From contig CAWIJJ010000017.1 in the NCBI GenBank assembly GCA_963836425.1, positions 1 to 64,000 on the forward strand: a stretch of DNA of 64,000 nt, given 5' to 3'. This document shows positions 51,985 to 60,806 of the stretch, in pieces (the stretch's first letter is position 1; the number at the start of each line of letters is the position of its first letter). The notes beneath the pieces are model-generated. The model was not told the origin of the DNA. It worked only from the letters and a program-made list of their open reading frames with translations, and ran no database searches. The translations under genes and the position numbers were made by a program. The stretch comes from CAWIJJ01 sp963836425 (GTDB lineage Bacteria > Acidobacteriota > Terriglobia > Bryobacterales > Bryobacteraceae).

Positions 51985-52066
51985 AGGCTCCCAAAACGAC
52001 GGGACGCGACGACGCCGGGAACCCGCGGACGGGCCGGGCGCGCACGTCTCTCAAAAGATACAGCGA

Positions 52067-53386
52067 TTAATCGTAATATTCCAGGCCCAGGTGCGTAATC
52101 AGGTCTTCGCCTCGCATCCAGCGCAGGGTATTCTTCAATTTCATCAACTGGATGAATACGTCGTGCTCGGGGTAAAGCTCCGGAGCATGCATCGGGGCTT
52201 TGAAATAGAACGACAGCCATTCTTGGACTCCCCGCATCCCCGCCCTTTGCGCCAGGTCCATAAACAACACCAGGTCGAGCACAAGCGGAGCCGCAAGAAT
52301 CGAATCACGGCACAGGAAATTAATTTTGATCTGCATCGGGTAGCCGAGCCACCCGAAAATATCGATGTTGTCCCAACCTTCCTTGGCGTCGCCGCGGGGC
52401 GGATAATACTCGATCCGCACCTTGTGGTAGAAGTCCTTATACAGGTCGGGATAGAGGTCGCCCTGAAGGATATATTCAAGGGCCGACGACTTACTGACTT
52501 CCTTGGAGCGGAAAGAGCCGGGATCATCCAGCACTTCGCCGTCGCGGTTGCCGAGGATATTGGTGGAGAACCAGCCCTGGAGGCCGAGCAGGCGCGACTT
52601 GAGGCCGGGCGCGAGCAGGGTCTTCATGAAAGTCTGGCCGCTTTTGTAATCTTTACCGCAGACCGGCACGTTGTGCTGCCTGGCGAGTTCGAGCAGTGCG
52701 GGCGTGTCGGTGGTCAGGTGGGGAGCGCCGTTAGCATGGGGGATTCCCAACTTCAGCGCGGCGTAGGCATAAATCTGGCTGGGCGAGATTTCGGGATCGT
52801 TCTTGCGCAGGCCGCATTCGAAGTCTTCGAGGGTGGCGTGGACGGGTGCGGCCTCGTGGAAAACTTCGGTGGAACCGCACCAGATCATGACCAGGCGGGC
52901 GGCGCCGGTGCGCTTCTGAAAGCCGCGGATATCGTCCATCACCATTTCGGCGTAATCCATTTTGGAGCCGCCGGTCTTGACGTGGGTGCCGTGGAGGCGC
53001 TTGACGAAGCTCTGATCGAAAACGCCTTTCATGGGCTTGATGGCTTCAAGCGGCTGCTTTAACTTTTCGAGCAGCGGAACTTCCAGAACGCCGGCCTTAC
53101 AGGCGGCTTCGTACGCATCGTCCTCGAAAATATCCCAACAGCCGACTTCCAGGTCTTCAATGCCGGCGAGGGGGACAAAATCGCGAATGGCGGGGCTGCG
53201 TCCATCGGTGCGCTTGCCCAGGCGGATAGTACCCAATTGCGTCAGGGAACCGATAGGCTTCCCCAATCCACGTTTCATCGCTTCCAGTCCTGCGATGAAC
53301 GTCGTCGTCACCGCGCCCATGCCGGGTATGAGAACACCCAGCTTGCCCTCAGCGGGCGCAATTTGGACGTTGTCTCGATTGGCCAA
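52067..53386 (-). CDS. ino1: myo-inositol-1-phosphate synthase
   Basis: A 439-residue enzyme converting glucose 6-phosphate to inositol 1-phosphate with NAD. It has the nucleotide motif LIPGMGAVTTTFIAG, GVFDQSFVKRLHGTHVKTG, a lysine-rich active-site segment VCGKDYKSGQTFMKTLLAPG and EYYPPRGDAKEGWDNIDIFGW. The start codon is TTG (no ATG fits), supported by AGGAG 8 bases upstream. Inositol may feed phosphatidylinositol or compatible solutes. It is divergent from the LytTR regulator through a symmetrical promoter. Confidence 0.9.
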   Translation of the reverse strand: MANRDNVQIAPAEGKLGVLIPGMGAVTTTFIAGLEAMKRGLGKPIGSLTQLGTIRLGKRTDGRSPAIRDFVPLAGIEDLEVGCWDIFEDDAYEAACKAGVLEVPLLEKLKQPLEAIKPMKGVFDQSFVKRLHGTHVKTGGSKMDYAEMVMDDIRGFQKRTGAARLVMIWCGSTEVFHEAAPVHATLEDFECGLRKNDPEISPSQIYAYAALKLGIPHANGAPHLTTDTPALLELARQHNVPVCGKDYKSGQTFMKTLLAPGLKSRLLGLQGWFSTNILGNRDGEVLDDPGSFRSKEVSKSSALEYILQGDLYPDLYKDFYHKVRIEYYPPRGDAKEGWDNIDIFGWLGYPMQIKINFLCRDSILAAPLVLDLVLFMDLAQRAGMRGVQEWLSFYFKAPMHAPELYPEHDVFIQLMKLKNTLRWMRGEDLITHLGLEYYD

Positions 53387-53411
53387 GATCGGTTCTCCTT
53401 CAAAGTCGAAA

Positions 53412-53424
53412 TGCTATAATAGCA
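53412..53424. promoter_or_regulatory. Symmetrical bidirectional extended -10 promoter
   Basis: The 13-bp palindrome TGCTATAATAGCA places an extended -10 box on each strand: TGCTATAAT (plus) toward the LytTR gene, and TGCTATTAT (minus) toward ino1. The plus-strand start would fall about 3 bases before the LytTR ATG (53,430), so that mRNA is nearly leaderless; the minus-strand mRNA would carry the ino1 ribosome site. Confidence 0.6.
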
Positions 53425-53429
53425 ACTCC

Positions 53430-54206
53430 ATGCCGGAACGTGCGACGGCTACTCTTACTACCGTCGTCATCGACGACGAGCAACTCGCCAGGGACGAACT
53501 CTCCTACCTTCTCAAAGACTTCCCCGAAATCGAAGTAATTGCAACGGGCTCAAATGGTTTGCAGGGGCTGGAGCTGATCCAGACGCTGGAGCCCGAGGTG
53601 GTGTTCCTGGATGTACAGATGCCGGGACTGGATGGGATGGGGATGGTCCGGCGGCTGCGGGAAAAAGGTGTGGATCTGCCCCATTTCATTTTCGTGACGG
53701 CGTACGACCAATACGCGGTGGAGGCATTCCGGCTGGAAGCAAGGGACTACCTGCTGAAGCCGGTGGACCGGAGCCGCCTCGCGGAGAGCATCGAGCGGGC
53801 GCGGCGAAGCGTACTCGAAAAGCGGGCGCCGGAAGCAGCGCCGGCGTCTAAGGCGTCCACTTCCCAGCCGCGGACCAAGCTGCTGGTGCGGGCGAACAAC
53901 CGGAACTTCATCGTGGATGCGAACGACATCATCTACGCGACCATCGATGACGGGCTGATCACGCTGGTGACGACGCATCTGGACGGGCAGTCCAATTACC
54001 GCACGATCGAAGATTTGCAGGCCAACCTGGATCGCGAGCTGTTCTGGCGGGTTCACCGTTCGTACCTGGTGAACATCAACCGGATCAAAGAAGTGGTGCC
54101 GTGGTTCAAGTCGAGCTACCAGTTGCGGATGGACGATAAGAAGCACACTGAAATTCCGGTGAGCCGGGTGCAAACGCGCCGGCTGCGCGAATTGTTCAAG
54201 CTTTAG
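53430..54206 (+). CDS. LytTR-type response regulator
   Basis: The ATG at 53,430 gives MPERATATLTTVVIDDEQLARDELSYLL (258 residues). It has a receiver domain with Asp61 (VVFLDVQMPGLDG), the Thr/Lys sites in FVTAYDQYAVEAF and DYLLKPVD, a flexible Ala/Pro linker, and a LytTR DNA-binding domain (TKLLVRANNRNFIVDANDIIYATIDDG to RVHRSYLVNINRIKEVVPWFKSSYQLRMDDKKHTEIPVSR). No kinase gene is adjacent; the partner must be elsewhere. It is divergent from ino1. Confidence 0.9.
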   Translation: MPERATATLTTVVIDDEQLARDELSYLLKDFPEIEVIATGSNGLQGLELIQTLEPEVVFLDVQMPGLDGMGMVRRLREKGVDLPHFIFVTAYDQYAVEAFRLEARDYLLKPVDRSRLAESIERARRSVLEKRAPEAAPASKASTSQPRTKLLVRANNRNFIVDANDIIYATIDDGLITLVTTHLDGQSNYRTIEDLQANLDRELFWRVHRSYLVNINRIKEVVPWFKSSYQLRMDDKKHTEIPVSRVQTRRLRELFKL

Positions 54207-54954
54207 GCGCTTCGAACCTCACCACAACAGACACGCGGCGGTTTTTGGCGCTGCCGGAGTCCGGCTCGGCCGGTTGCTGGTCGGCGAAGCCGCGCACTTC
54301 CACCACCTGGTCGGCGCGAACGCCATAGGTGTGAAGCAGGCGGCGGGCGCTGTTGGCGCGGTCCGTGGAAAGCTCCCAATTGCCGTAACCGCGGCTGGGC
54401 CCGGTATTGCGGAAAGGCCTGGCGTCGGTATGGCCTTCGATGACGAGGCGGTTCGGCATCCTGCCCAATTCGGCGCCGAGGACCTGGAGCAGGCGTTCGC
54501 CGGCGCCGGTGGGGTCGGGACTGCCGGTGACGAAGAAAAGGCCCAATTCGGTTTCCTGGAGGTCGATGCGGAGGCCTTCGCCGGTGACGCTGAGCTTAAT
54601 GTGGTCCTGGAGGGTTTGGAACTCGGGCATCTGGCGCAGGGCCTGTTCGATTTCGCGGCGGACCTCGGCGGCCGAGGCGGCGTGGAGGCGGAGTCCCTCG
54701 CCGGAATTGGCGGGGCCGGCGCCGAGGCGCCTGGTGTAGCCGCGAGGGTCATGAAAGTAGCCGGCGACGGCGGATTTCACTTCGCGCCCGCTGTTGAGCA
54801 TCCAGAGCACGATGAAGAGGGCCATGAGGGCGGTGACGAAATCGGCGTAGGCGACCTTCCAGGCGCCGCCGCGGTGAGGGGAGTGAAATTGCCGCTTCTG
54901 CCGCGGCGCGAACGGCTGGGCAGCAGGGTCAGGCGGACTGGGAGGATGCGGCAT
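54196..54954 (-). CDS. motB: Flagellar motor protein MotB
   Basis: ATG 54,954 (MPHPPSPPDPAAQPF, 252 residues) is chosen: the longer frame overlaps motA too far and lacks family sequence. It has the membrane helix with the proton-binding aspartate (WKVAYADFVTALMALFIVLWML) and a C-terminal OmpA peptidoglycan-binding domain (RLVIEGHTDARPF, NWELSTDRANSARRLL). It anchors the flagellar stator. It overlaps the motA end by 26 bases. Confidence 0.88.
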   Translation of the reverse strand: MPHPPSPPDPAAQPFAPRQKRQFHSPHRGGAWKVAYADFVTALMALFIVLWMLNSGREVKSAVAGYFHDPRGYTRRLGAGPANSGEGLRLHAASAAEVRREIEQALRQMPEFQTLQDHIKLSVTGEGLRIDLQETELGLFFVTGSPDPTGAGERLLQVLGAELGRMPNRLVIEGHTDARPFRNTGPSRGYGNWELSTDRANSARRLLHTYGVRADQVVEVRGFADQQPAEPDSGSAKNRRVSVVVRFEAPKA

Positions 54955-55858
54955 GGGCTTCGGGAGCGATGTTGGGAACGTCCTTGTTGACGGCCGGAAC
55001 CTGGGCTTCGCGGCGGATGAGGGCCTCCATTTCGACGAACCCCGGCCGCAGTTCAATGGGGATGGAGCGGCGCGAGAACTCTACGGCAAGCAGCGGCGAG
55101 GCTCCGCGGGCGAAGGCGACCATGCCCACGCGCAACACCTGAAGGTATTCCGAGCGAAGCTCCCCGACATGTTCGAGGCGGGCGGCGAGGGGCCCGGCGA
55201 CGCCGTAGCAGAGCAGGATGCCGAGGAACGTGCCGACCAGGGCTGCGGCCACCTTCTGCCCGACCGTTTCGGGCGAGCCGCCGATAGCCTCCATGGTGAT
55301 GACGACGCCGAGCACCGCGGCCACGATGCCGAGGCCGGGGAGGGAATCGGCAACCGCGGCGAGGGCCTTGGCCGGCTCGTGGTCGCCGCGGCGCTGCACG
55401 TCGATGTCGAGGTCCATGAGGTGATCGAGTTCCTGCGCGGAAGTGGTGCCGATCACCAGCATGCGCAGGGAATCGCAGACGAAGTTGCGGGTGAGCGGAT
55501 CGGCCAGGAACGCGGGGTGATTTTTGAAGATGCGGCTTTCGGCGGGCCGGTCCATGTCGCCTTCAAGGGCCATGATGCCGCCGCAGCGCTGCGAGAAGGC
55601 GAACACCTCATACAGCATGCGCAGGTTCCGAAGATAGGTTTGCGAACTGTACACCTGCGGGCGCAGCATGCCGCGCACTCCGCTCCACATTTTGCGGATC
55701 ACACCGGGCGGGTTCGAGACAAGGATAATCCCGATGGCGGCGCCGCCGATGATGAGAAGCTCGGCAGGTTGCAGCAGAACGTAAGGGTTGCCCTTTTCAA
55801 GAAGGTAGCCGCCGAAAACGGCGGCAAACACCACGAGGATACCGAGAATCGCAAGCAT
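54929..55858 (-). CDS. motA: Flagellar motor protein MotA
   Basis: A 309-residue stator protein with four membrane segments: the first MLAILGILVVFAAVFGGYLL, the second AELLIIGGAAIGIILV and two near ALAAVADSLPGLGIVAAVLGVVITM and KVAAALVGTFLGILLCYGVAGPLA. The family proline/glycine loop (DSLPGLGIVAAVLG) is present. It forms the proton channel with MotB. Followed directly by motB. Confidence 0.9.
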   Translation of the reverse strand: MLAILGILVVFAAVFGGYLLEKGNPYVLLQPAELLIIGGAAIGIILVSNPPGVIRKMWSGVRGMLRPQVYSSQTYLRNLRMLYEVFAFSQRCGGIMALEGDMDRPAESRIFKNHPAFLADPLTRNFVCDSLRMLVIGTTSAQELDHLMDLDIDVQRRGDHEPAKALAAVADSLPGLGIVAAVLGVVITMEAIGGSPETVGQKVAAALVGTFLGILLCYGVAGPLAARLEHVGELRSEYLQVLRVGMVAFARGASPLLAVEFSRRSIPIELRPGFVEMEALIRREAQVPAVNKDVPNIAPEAHAASSQSA

Positions 55859-55959
55859 AGGCCGGGTCGAATACCTTATCGTCCCGGCCCTGTGCCTGCT
55901 ACGGTGCGGCCCACCCTACTCGACTGGAACTTCGCGCGGGCGCGCCCCGGTTCAACGGC

Positions 55960-56532
55960 TTAGTACCCGCCGCTGCGGCGGACCTTGGGCTTGTCGGACT
56001 TGCCGAAATCGGCGTTTGCCTCTCCGGTGGACGAAACATCTTGTGCACCGGTGCTTTCGAGCACGTCTTTGGCGCGCCCCACCCAATCCGAGTTGTCGCA
56101 GTGCACGGAAAGAAGGACCTTGCCTTCCTTGATCATGCCCTCGTAACGTTTGGCTTCGTACTCGGGAATGCCCAGGCCGACCAGGGCTCCGATGAGCCCG
56201 CCGACTGCGCCTCCCGCTCCAACGCCGGCCAGGGCCCCCATAATCGGGCCGGCAGCGATGAACGGGCCGAGCCCGGGGATGGCGAGCGCGCCGATTCCGG
56301 CGAGCAGGCCCAACGTTCCGCCGACGGCCATGCCGGTACCCGCGCCGGCCGCCGCGCCTTCCGGCGACTTGGTGTGCTTCTCATGGGCAAAATCTTTGGT
56401 TCCCTCGTTTTCCGGAAGCAACACCGAAATGTCTTCGTTCCGGAAACCGGCGTTCAAAAGAGCGTCAACGCCCTGTTCGACGTGCTGCCGGTCCCGATAT
56501 AGTCCAAATGCGGCTGTATTTTTTCCTGCCAT
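55960..56532 (-). CDS. Glycine-zipper membrane stress protein (YflT-like)
   Basis: ATG 56,532 (MAGKNTAAFGLYRDRQHVEQGVDALLNAGFRNEDISVLLPE, 190 residues) has GAGGAG 6 bases upstream. The opening is a small alpha/beta domain like the heat-induced YflT family. A glycine-rich double membrane segment follows (GTGMAVGGTLGLLAGIGALAIPGLGPFIAAGPIMGALAGVGAGGAVGGLIGALVGLGIP), then a domain ending in VLLSVHCDNSDWVGRAKDVL. Proteins of this type respond to stress and may sit in the inner membrane; the function is not established. Confidence 0.7.
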   Translation of the reverse strand: MAGKNTAAFGLYRDRQHVEQGVDALLNAGFRNEDISVLLPENEGTKDFAHEKHTKSPEGAAAGAGTGMAVGGTLGLLAGIGALAIPGLGPFIAAGPIMGALAGVGAGGAVGGLIGALVGLGIPEYEAKRYEGMIKEGKVLLSVHCDNSDWVGRAKDVLESTGAQDVSSTGEANADFGKSDKPKVRRSGGY

Positions 56533-56646
56533 AAGGTTCTCCTCGGGAAAAGAAAGCAATCGGTTGGCCCATGGGGCAGGGGTCACAAACGGGGAAGTTG
56601 GAACAAAACTTCGGTTAAGTGCGTATGCCGGATTTCGAGGAGATCT

Positions 56647-57504
56647 ATGCGGGCAAAACTCGGTATTCCGGCGGTCGCGGCATTTGCTTTATGTCTGACG
56701 GCCTGCGAGATGGACTTCGGCGATTTCGAACGCCACGGCAAGGATTTCCACTACAACTACCCGCTGGCGGCGAACGGGCGCGTAGCTGTGGAAACATTCA
56801 ACGGATCGATTGAGGTTTCCACGTGGGACCGTAACGAGGTGGACATCAGCGGCACCAAGTATGGCCCGACGATCGATGCCGCCGAGTCGCTCGAGATCAA
56901 CGTCGATCACGCGGCGGACTCCGTATCGGTGCGGGCGGTAAGGCCGTCAAGCACGCGCGGCAACCGCGGCGCGCGATTCGTCGTCAAGGTGCCGAAGGAT
57001 GCGGTGCTGGACAGGCTGACCGCTTCGAACGGATCGATTCGCACGATTGGCGGCGCGGGGCCGTCTCGATTCCGGACGTCGAACGGCGGAGTGAAGGTTG
57101 AGACGCTGAACGGGCGGCTGGACGCGCAGACCTCGAACGCTACGGTGGAAGTCTCCGACATTGCCGGGGACGTGACGGCGCACACGAGCAATGGCCGGAT
57201 CCGCGGGGACCGGATCGATGGATCGGTGGATGCCGACACTTCGAACGGCAGCGTGGACCTGACGCTGGACGCGATTCCACAGAGCGGCGTGAAGGTGGTG
57301 ACGTCGAACGGGTCGATCACGGTGCGGTTGCCGCGCAATCCTTCGGCGCGGATCGTTGCACGCACCAGCAATTCGAGCATCGATACCGACTACGATGTGC
57401 GGATGCGGGGGCCGATCTCGAAAAACCGTCTTGACGGCGAAGTGGGCTCGGGGGGACCGGTGATTGACCTGGCCACGAGCAACGGCGGGATCCACATCCG
57501 CTAA
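56647..57504 (+). CDS. DUF4097-family beta-strand-repeat lipoprotein
   Basis: The 285-residue protein starts with GAGGAG 5-6 bases before the ATG and has a lipobox (CLTACEMD), so it is a lipoprotein. The rest is a beta-helix-like series of short T-S-N-G-x-I/V repeats (FNGSIEVSTWDRNEVD, ASNGSIRTIGG, TSNGGVKVETLNG, TSNGRIRGDRIDGSV, TSNGSVDLTL, TSNGSITVRLP, TSNGGIHI) typical of DUF4097. Function unknown; related proteins are thought to act at the envelope, sometimes near two-component regulators. Confidence 0.8.
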   Translation: MRAKLGIPAVAAFALCLTACEMDFGDFERHGKDFHYNYPLAANGRVAVETFNGSIEVSTWDRNEVDISGTKYGPTIDAAESLEINVDHAADSVSVRAVRPSSTRGNRGARFVVKVPKDAVLDRLTASNGSIRTIGGAGPSRFRTSNGGVKVETLNGRLDAQTSNATVEVSDIAGDVTAHTSNGRIRGDRIDGSVDADTSNGSVDLTLDAIPQSGVKVVTSNGSITVRLPRNPSARIVARTSNSSIDTDYDVRMRGPISKNRLDGEVGSGGPVIDLATSNGGIHIR

Positions 57505-57511
57505 GGGCCGG

Positions 57512-58444
57512 TCAGGCGGACGGCAGCGAGTCCACCAGGGCGACCATGCGTTTGCGCATGGCTTCGTCGGGCAGGCGTCCGATACCGCCTCCGATATCAT
57601 CGAGCATGTTCTTCGCCTGGCTGGTGGCGGGAGTCACGACGGTAATGGCCGGGTGGCCCAGGACGAACTTGAGGAAGAACTGCGCCCAGGTTTTGGCGTC
57701 GAACTCGGCGGCCCAGTCCGGAAGGGGACGGTCGCCGACACGCCGGAACAGGCGGGTGCGGCCGAAGGGCACGTAGTTGAGGACGCCGATCTTGCGGTCG
57801 CGCGCCAGCGGCAGGACGGCGGCTTCCACCTCGCGGTTATCGACGGCATAATCGACGCCGATGAAATCGAGGGGCTCGCGCTTCATGATCTCGAGGAGAT
57901 CGGGATACTGCTGCTCGGACGTGGTGGTCACGCCGATGTAGCGGATGCGGCCGGCGCTCTTCAGCTCTTTGAGGATTGCGAGCTGGGTGGGGACGTCGCC
58001 CAGGTTATGGACCTGGATGAGATCGATCTTGGGCTTTCCGATTCGTTTGAAGGACGTTTCGATCTGGGCGCGGGCGGCGGCGGGATCGGCCTTTCCCCGG
58101 CCGGCGACGTTGACCTTGGTGGCCCAAAAGATCTTGCCGGTGAAGCCGGCGTCGGCGGCAATGCGGCCGGCTACCTCTTCGGAGGCGCCGTAACCGGGGG
58201 CGGTGTCGAAGACGCGCGATCCATGTTCCACCATCATGCGGAAAACATCGCGCAGCGCGGCGATGTCCTCGGAGCGCGCTACCTGGGAGAACGTCGCGGA
58301 ACTGCCCAGGCCGACCACCGGCAGGGCCTCTCCGCTGGAGGGGACGGGCCGGGTGATGAGCGTCTGTTGCGCGAACGAGGTTTTCGCGGCAAGGCCGGCG
58401 GCGGCCGCGATTTTCAGCCAGTCTCTACGGGTGCTGGCGGACAC
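57512..58444 (-). CDS. Exported aldo/keto reductase with Tat signal
   Basis: A 310-residue protein with a twin-arginine signal (STRRDWLKIAAAAGLAAKTSFAQQ). The catalytic tetrad is intact: Asp and Tyr in RVFDTAPGYG, Lys in FWATKVN and His in LIQVHNLGDV. It is therefore a periplasmic oxidoreductase, unlike the cytoplasmic paralogue at 23,359 that lacks the His. Its cofactor would need to be supplied outside the cytoplasm or folded in before Tat export. Substrate unknown. Confidence 0.85.
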   Translation of the reverse strand: MSASTRRDWLKIAAAAGLAAKTSFAQQTLITRPVPSSGEALPVVGLGSSATFSQVARSEDIAALRDVFRMMVEHGSRVFDTAPGYGASEEVAGRIAADAGFTGKIFWATKVNVAGRGKADPAAARAQIETSFKRIGKPKIDLIQVHNLGDVPTQLAILKELKSAGRIRYIGVTTTSEQQYPDLLEIMKREPLDFIGVDYAVDNREVEAAVLPLARDRKIGVLNYVPFGRTRLFRRVGDRPLPDWAAEFDAKTWAQFFLKFVLGHPAITVVTPATSQAKNMLDDIGGGIGRLPDEAMRKRMVALVDSLPSA

Positions 58445-58577
58445 GGGTTTCCTCCCTCCTTATGCTTTCCAATTTTCTCAACTATAAACCACCGGAATGT
58501 CGATTGGAGATCGAGCGGAGTCGAGTTGCGGGATTCCGGCCGAATCTTTCAGCCAATCCGGCACCAAAGGCCAGCCT

Positions 58578-59594
58578 TCAGTGTCCGGATGAATCCCGTT
58601 CGATGACCATCAGCGCAAACGATCCCGGCAGCACCGGGCCCCTGCCCCGGCCACCTGCGGGCGCCGGTCCGAACTTCGCGGATGCGATGTATAAGGTGTG
58701 GTTGGTGGGGTCGAGCCCCATGTTTCGCGAACCCGTAGGCGTCGGCAAGGTTTCGATTACGTGATATTGATCCGGGGAGTCCTGGTGGATGACGGTGAGC
58801 GTGCCGTCGGCGTTGGAGGCGAAAGCGTTGCCGGAGGCTGCGTCGAACGCGGCGCCGTCAACGCCGGCCCCGATAGGGACGGTAGCCACAACTTTGCCGG
58901 CCTGATAGTCGGATACAGCCATTACACCGCTCCGGCATCCGCTGAACAGGCGGTGATGCGCGGTATCGATGGCCATGGAGACCGGTTGCCGGCACGGGGC
59001 AGTAGACCAGCGGCGCACCACGGCAGCCGTCTTGCCGTCGATCTCAACCACTTCACTGGTGTCGGTGAGATTTGCGTAGACTTTGCCGCTTCGATCCGGT
59101 GCGCCGTACTCCGGTTTGCCGCCGAGCGGAATGTTGGTGACGACCGTTCCCGCGGCAGGGTCGATGACTGTGGAGGAGTGCGCGTCGCCATTCAGGGTGA
59201 AGACGCGGTTGGAGGCGATGTCGAAGACGATGGCGTCGGCGTCTTCCGCGGCCGGAATCCGGCGGAGTTCCTTAAAGGTCTTCAGGTCGAACATGACCAC
59301 GGACTGGTCGTTGCCTGAGGTGGCAAATCCGTGACCGGTCGCCGGCGCCAGGGCGGTACCGTGGGCCCCGTTAATGCCGGTGACCTCGCCGAGCAGTTTG
59401 CCGGTGGCTTCATCCACCACCATCACGCGATTCTGCCGGCCGATGAAGACACGGTGATTTGGCGGATCGGGCACGATGTAATCCCAATTGCCGTCACCGC
59501 CGAGGGTGTAGGTGTGGGTCACGCGGTATGGGGTGTTGGGTTGCGCGAGGAGTGCCAGGGCAGCCATTGTGAGCACAAGAACGGCGCTGCGCAT
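58578..59594 (-). CDS. Exported YncE-like beta-propeller protein
   Basis: ATG 59,594 (MRSAVLVLTMAALALLAQPNTPYRV, 338 residues) has a clear signal peptide. The mature protein repeats seven-bladed-propeller strands: NHRVFIGRQNRVMVVDEATGKLLGEV, GHGFATSGNDQSVVMFDLKTFKEL, NRVFTLNGDAHSSTVIDPAAG, KVYANLTDTSEVVEIDGK, HRLFSGCRSGVMAVSDYQAGK and NAFASNADGTLTVIHQD. YncE-like proteins bind ligands or DNA; role unknown. Confidence 0.8.
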   Translation of the reverse strand: MRSAVLVLTMAALALLAQPNTPYRVTHTYTLGGDGNWDYIVPDPPNHRVFIGRQNRVMVVDEATGKLLGEVTGINGAHGTALAPATGHGFATSGNDQSVVMFDLKTFKELRRIPAAEDADAIVFDIASNRVFTLNGDAHSSTVIDPAAGTVVTNIPLGGKPEYGAPDRSGKVYANLTDTSEVVEIDGKTAAVVRRWSTAPCRQPVSMAIDTAHHRLFSGCRSGVMAVSDYQAGKVVATVPIGAGVDGAAFDAASGNAFASNADGTLTVIHQDSPDQYHVIETLPTPTGSRNMGLDPTNHTLYIASAKFGPAPAGGRGRGPVLPGSFALMVIERDSSGH

Positions 59595-59683
59595 CTTCAG
59601 TTTCCTTCTGCCTAAGTATAACGGAGCGGGGCTCCCGAACGGTGACGTCACTGTTGCTTCGGGCCCTTGCCCCGAGGCAGTTC

Positions 59684-60304
59684 TCAATGTCCGGCAGCGC
59701 GGATGGCCTCGGCCATTTCGGAGGCCTTGGCTCTGGCGGTGTGCATGTAGGTCTCGTTTTTGGCGATGCGGTCGAGAAGGGGAAGGAACTGGTCGAGCGC
59801 GACGAGGCGGTTGCGCTCCATCGCACTGCGGAGATTGCGCAGGGCCTTGTCCACGCCGAGCTTGTCGTATTTTGCGGAGCGTTCCAGGTCGGTCAGGTAC
59901 TGGGCCGATTCGGCCATTCGCTCGAACCAGTCGAGCAGGGCCTGGGCGGAGGCGTCGGCGGTGTAGTTGAATTGCGTCTCCTGCTTTTCGGCGCCATTTT
60001 CATAGCGGAAGGTCTTGGTGCCCATGAAGGCTACCGGAACCTTGACGTCGGCTTCGAGGCGGGTTTTGAAGTTGTCGAGTTTGCCGGCGAGGTCGAAGAC
60101 GGTCCGGGTTTCGGCTTCGGAAAGTTTGAATTTTACGGGCAGATCGTCGTCCGGCGCTTCTTTGTATTCGATGGCGCCGGATTGCTCCACGGTCACCTGC
60201 ACGTATTCCGGCTTGCTGCCGGGAAACTTCTTGGAAAAGAACAGGCGCGGCCCGTCAGCGGCCGACAGAACTCCGGCCAGGAGCAAAATAGAAACCAACT
60301 TCAT
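59684..60304 (-). CDS. Hypothetical exported protein
   Basis: A 206-residue protein with a signal peptide (MKLVSILLLAGVLSAADGPRLFF). A longer start at 60,316 (MRDGMKLV) would overlap the ruvC stop. The middle is a beta-rich domain (VQVTVEQSGAIEYKEAPDDDLPVKFKLSEAETRTVFDL) and the C-terminal half is helical (LLDWFERMAESAQYLTDLERSAKYDKL to ASEMAEAIRAAGH). I do not recognise the family. It follows ruvC and yebC in the same direction. Confidence 0.6.
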   Translation of the reverse strand: MKLVSILLLAGVLSAADGPRLFFSKKFPGSKPEYVQVTVEQSGAIEYKEAPDDDLPVKFKLSEAETRTVFDLAGKLDNFKTRLEADVKVPVAFMGTKTFRYENGAEKQETQFNYTADASAQALLDWFERMAESAQYLTDLERSAKYDKLGVDKALRNLRSAMERNRLVALDQFLPLLDRIAKNETYMHTARAKASEMAEAIRAAGH

Positions 60305-60312
60305 CCCATCCC

Positions 60313-60801
60313 TCATGCCAGCCTGCGGCCGGTCGCTTCGTGTGTGGCGTGGCAGATGGCCACGGCTAAAGCGTCGCAGGCGTCTTCGGACGCGACCGGC
60401 TCGGTGAGCCGCAAAAGCCGGCCGATCATCAACTGGACCTGCGATTTCTCCGCCCTGCCGTAACCCACCACGCTCATTTTGACTTCCAGCGGCGAATATT
60501 CCGCGAGCGCCATCCCGGCTTCCGCGATGGCGAGCAGCGCGATACCCCGAACGTGCGCCAGTTTCAGCGCCGTTTTCACATTCGCCGAATAGAAGACCTC
60601 CTCCACCGCGCCGGACTCGGGACTGTGCTCCCGGATGATCCGGCGCAACTCTCCGGAAATTTCGAGCAGCCTTCTCTCAAAGGGCCACTTGGGACTGGTG
60701 CGGATGACCCCCGCGGCGATCATGCGATGATCCGCACCGTCGCTCTCGATGACGCCGTACCCGGTCTTTTCCGACCCGCAATCAATCCCGAGGACGCGCA
60801 C
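60313..60801 (-). CDS. ruvC: Crossover junction endonuclease RuvC
   Basis: A 162-residue Holliday junction resolvase. The N-terminal Asp7 is in MRVLGIDCGSEKTGYGVIE, the acidic pair in SGAVEEVFYSANVKTALKLAHVRG and the C-terminal aspartates in SEDACDALAVAICHA, so the catalytic site is complete. It starts 5 bases after the yebC stop, the usual neighbour. It resolves recombination junctions with RuvAB, which is not in the window. Confidence 0.95.
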   Translation of the reverse strand: MRVLGIDCGSEKTGYGVIESDGADHRMIAAGVIRTSPKWPFERRLLEISGELRRIIREHSPESGAVEEVFYSANVKTALKLAHVRGIALLAIAEAGMALAEYSPLEVKMSVVGYGRAEKSQVQLMIGRLLRLTEPVASEDACDALAVAICHATHEATGRRLA

Positions 60802-60806
60802 CGCGG

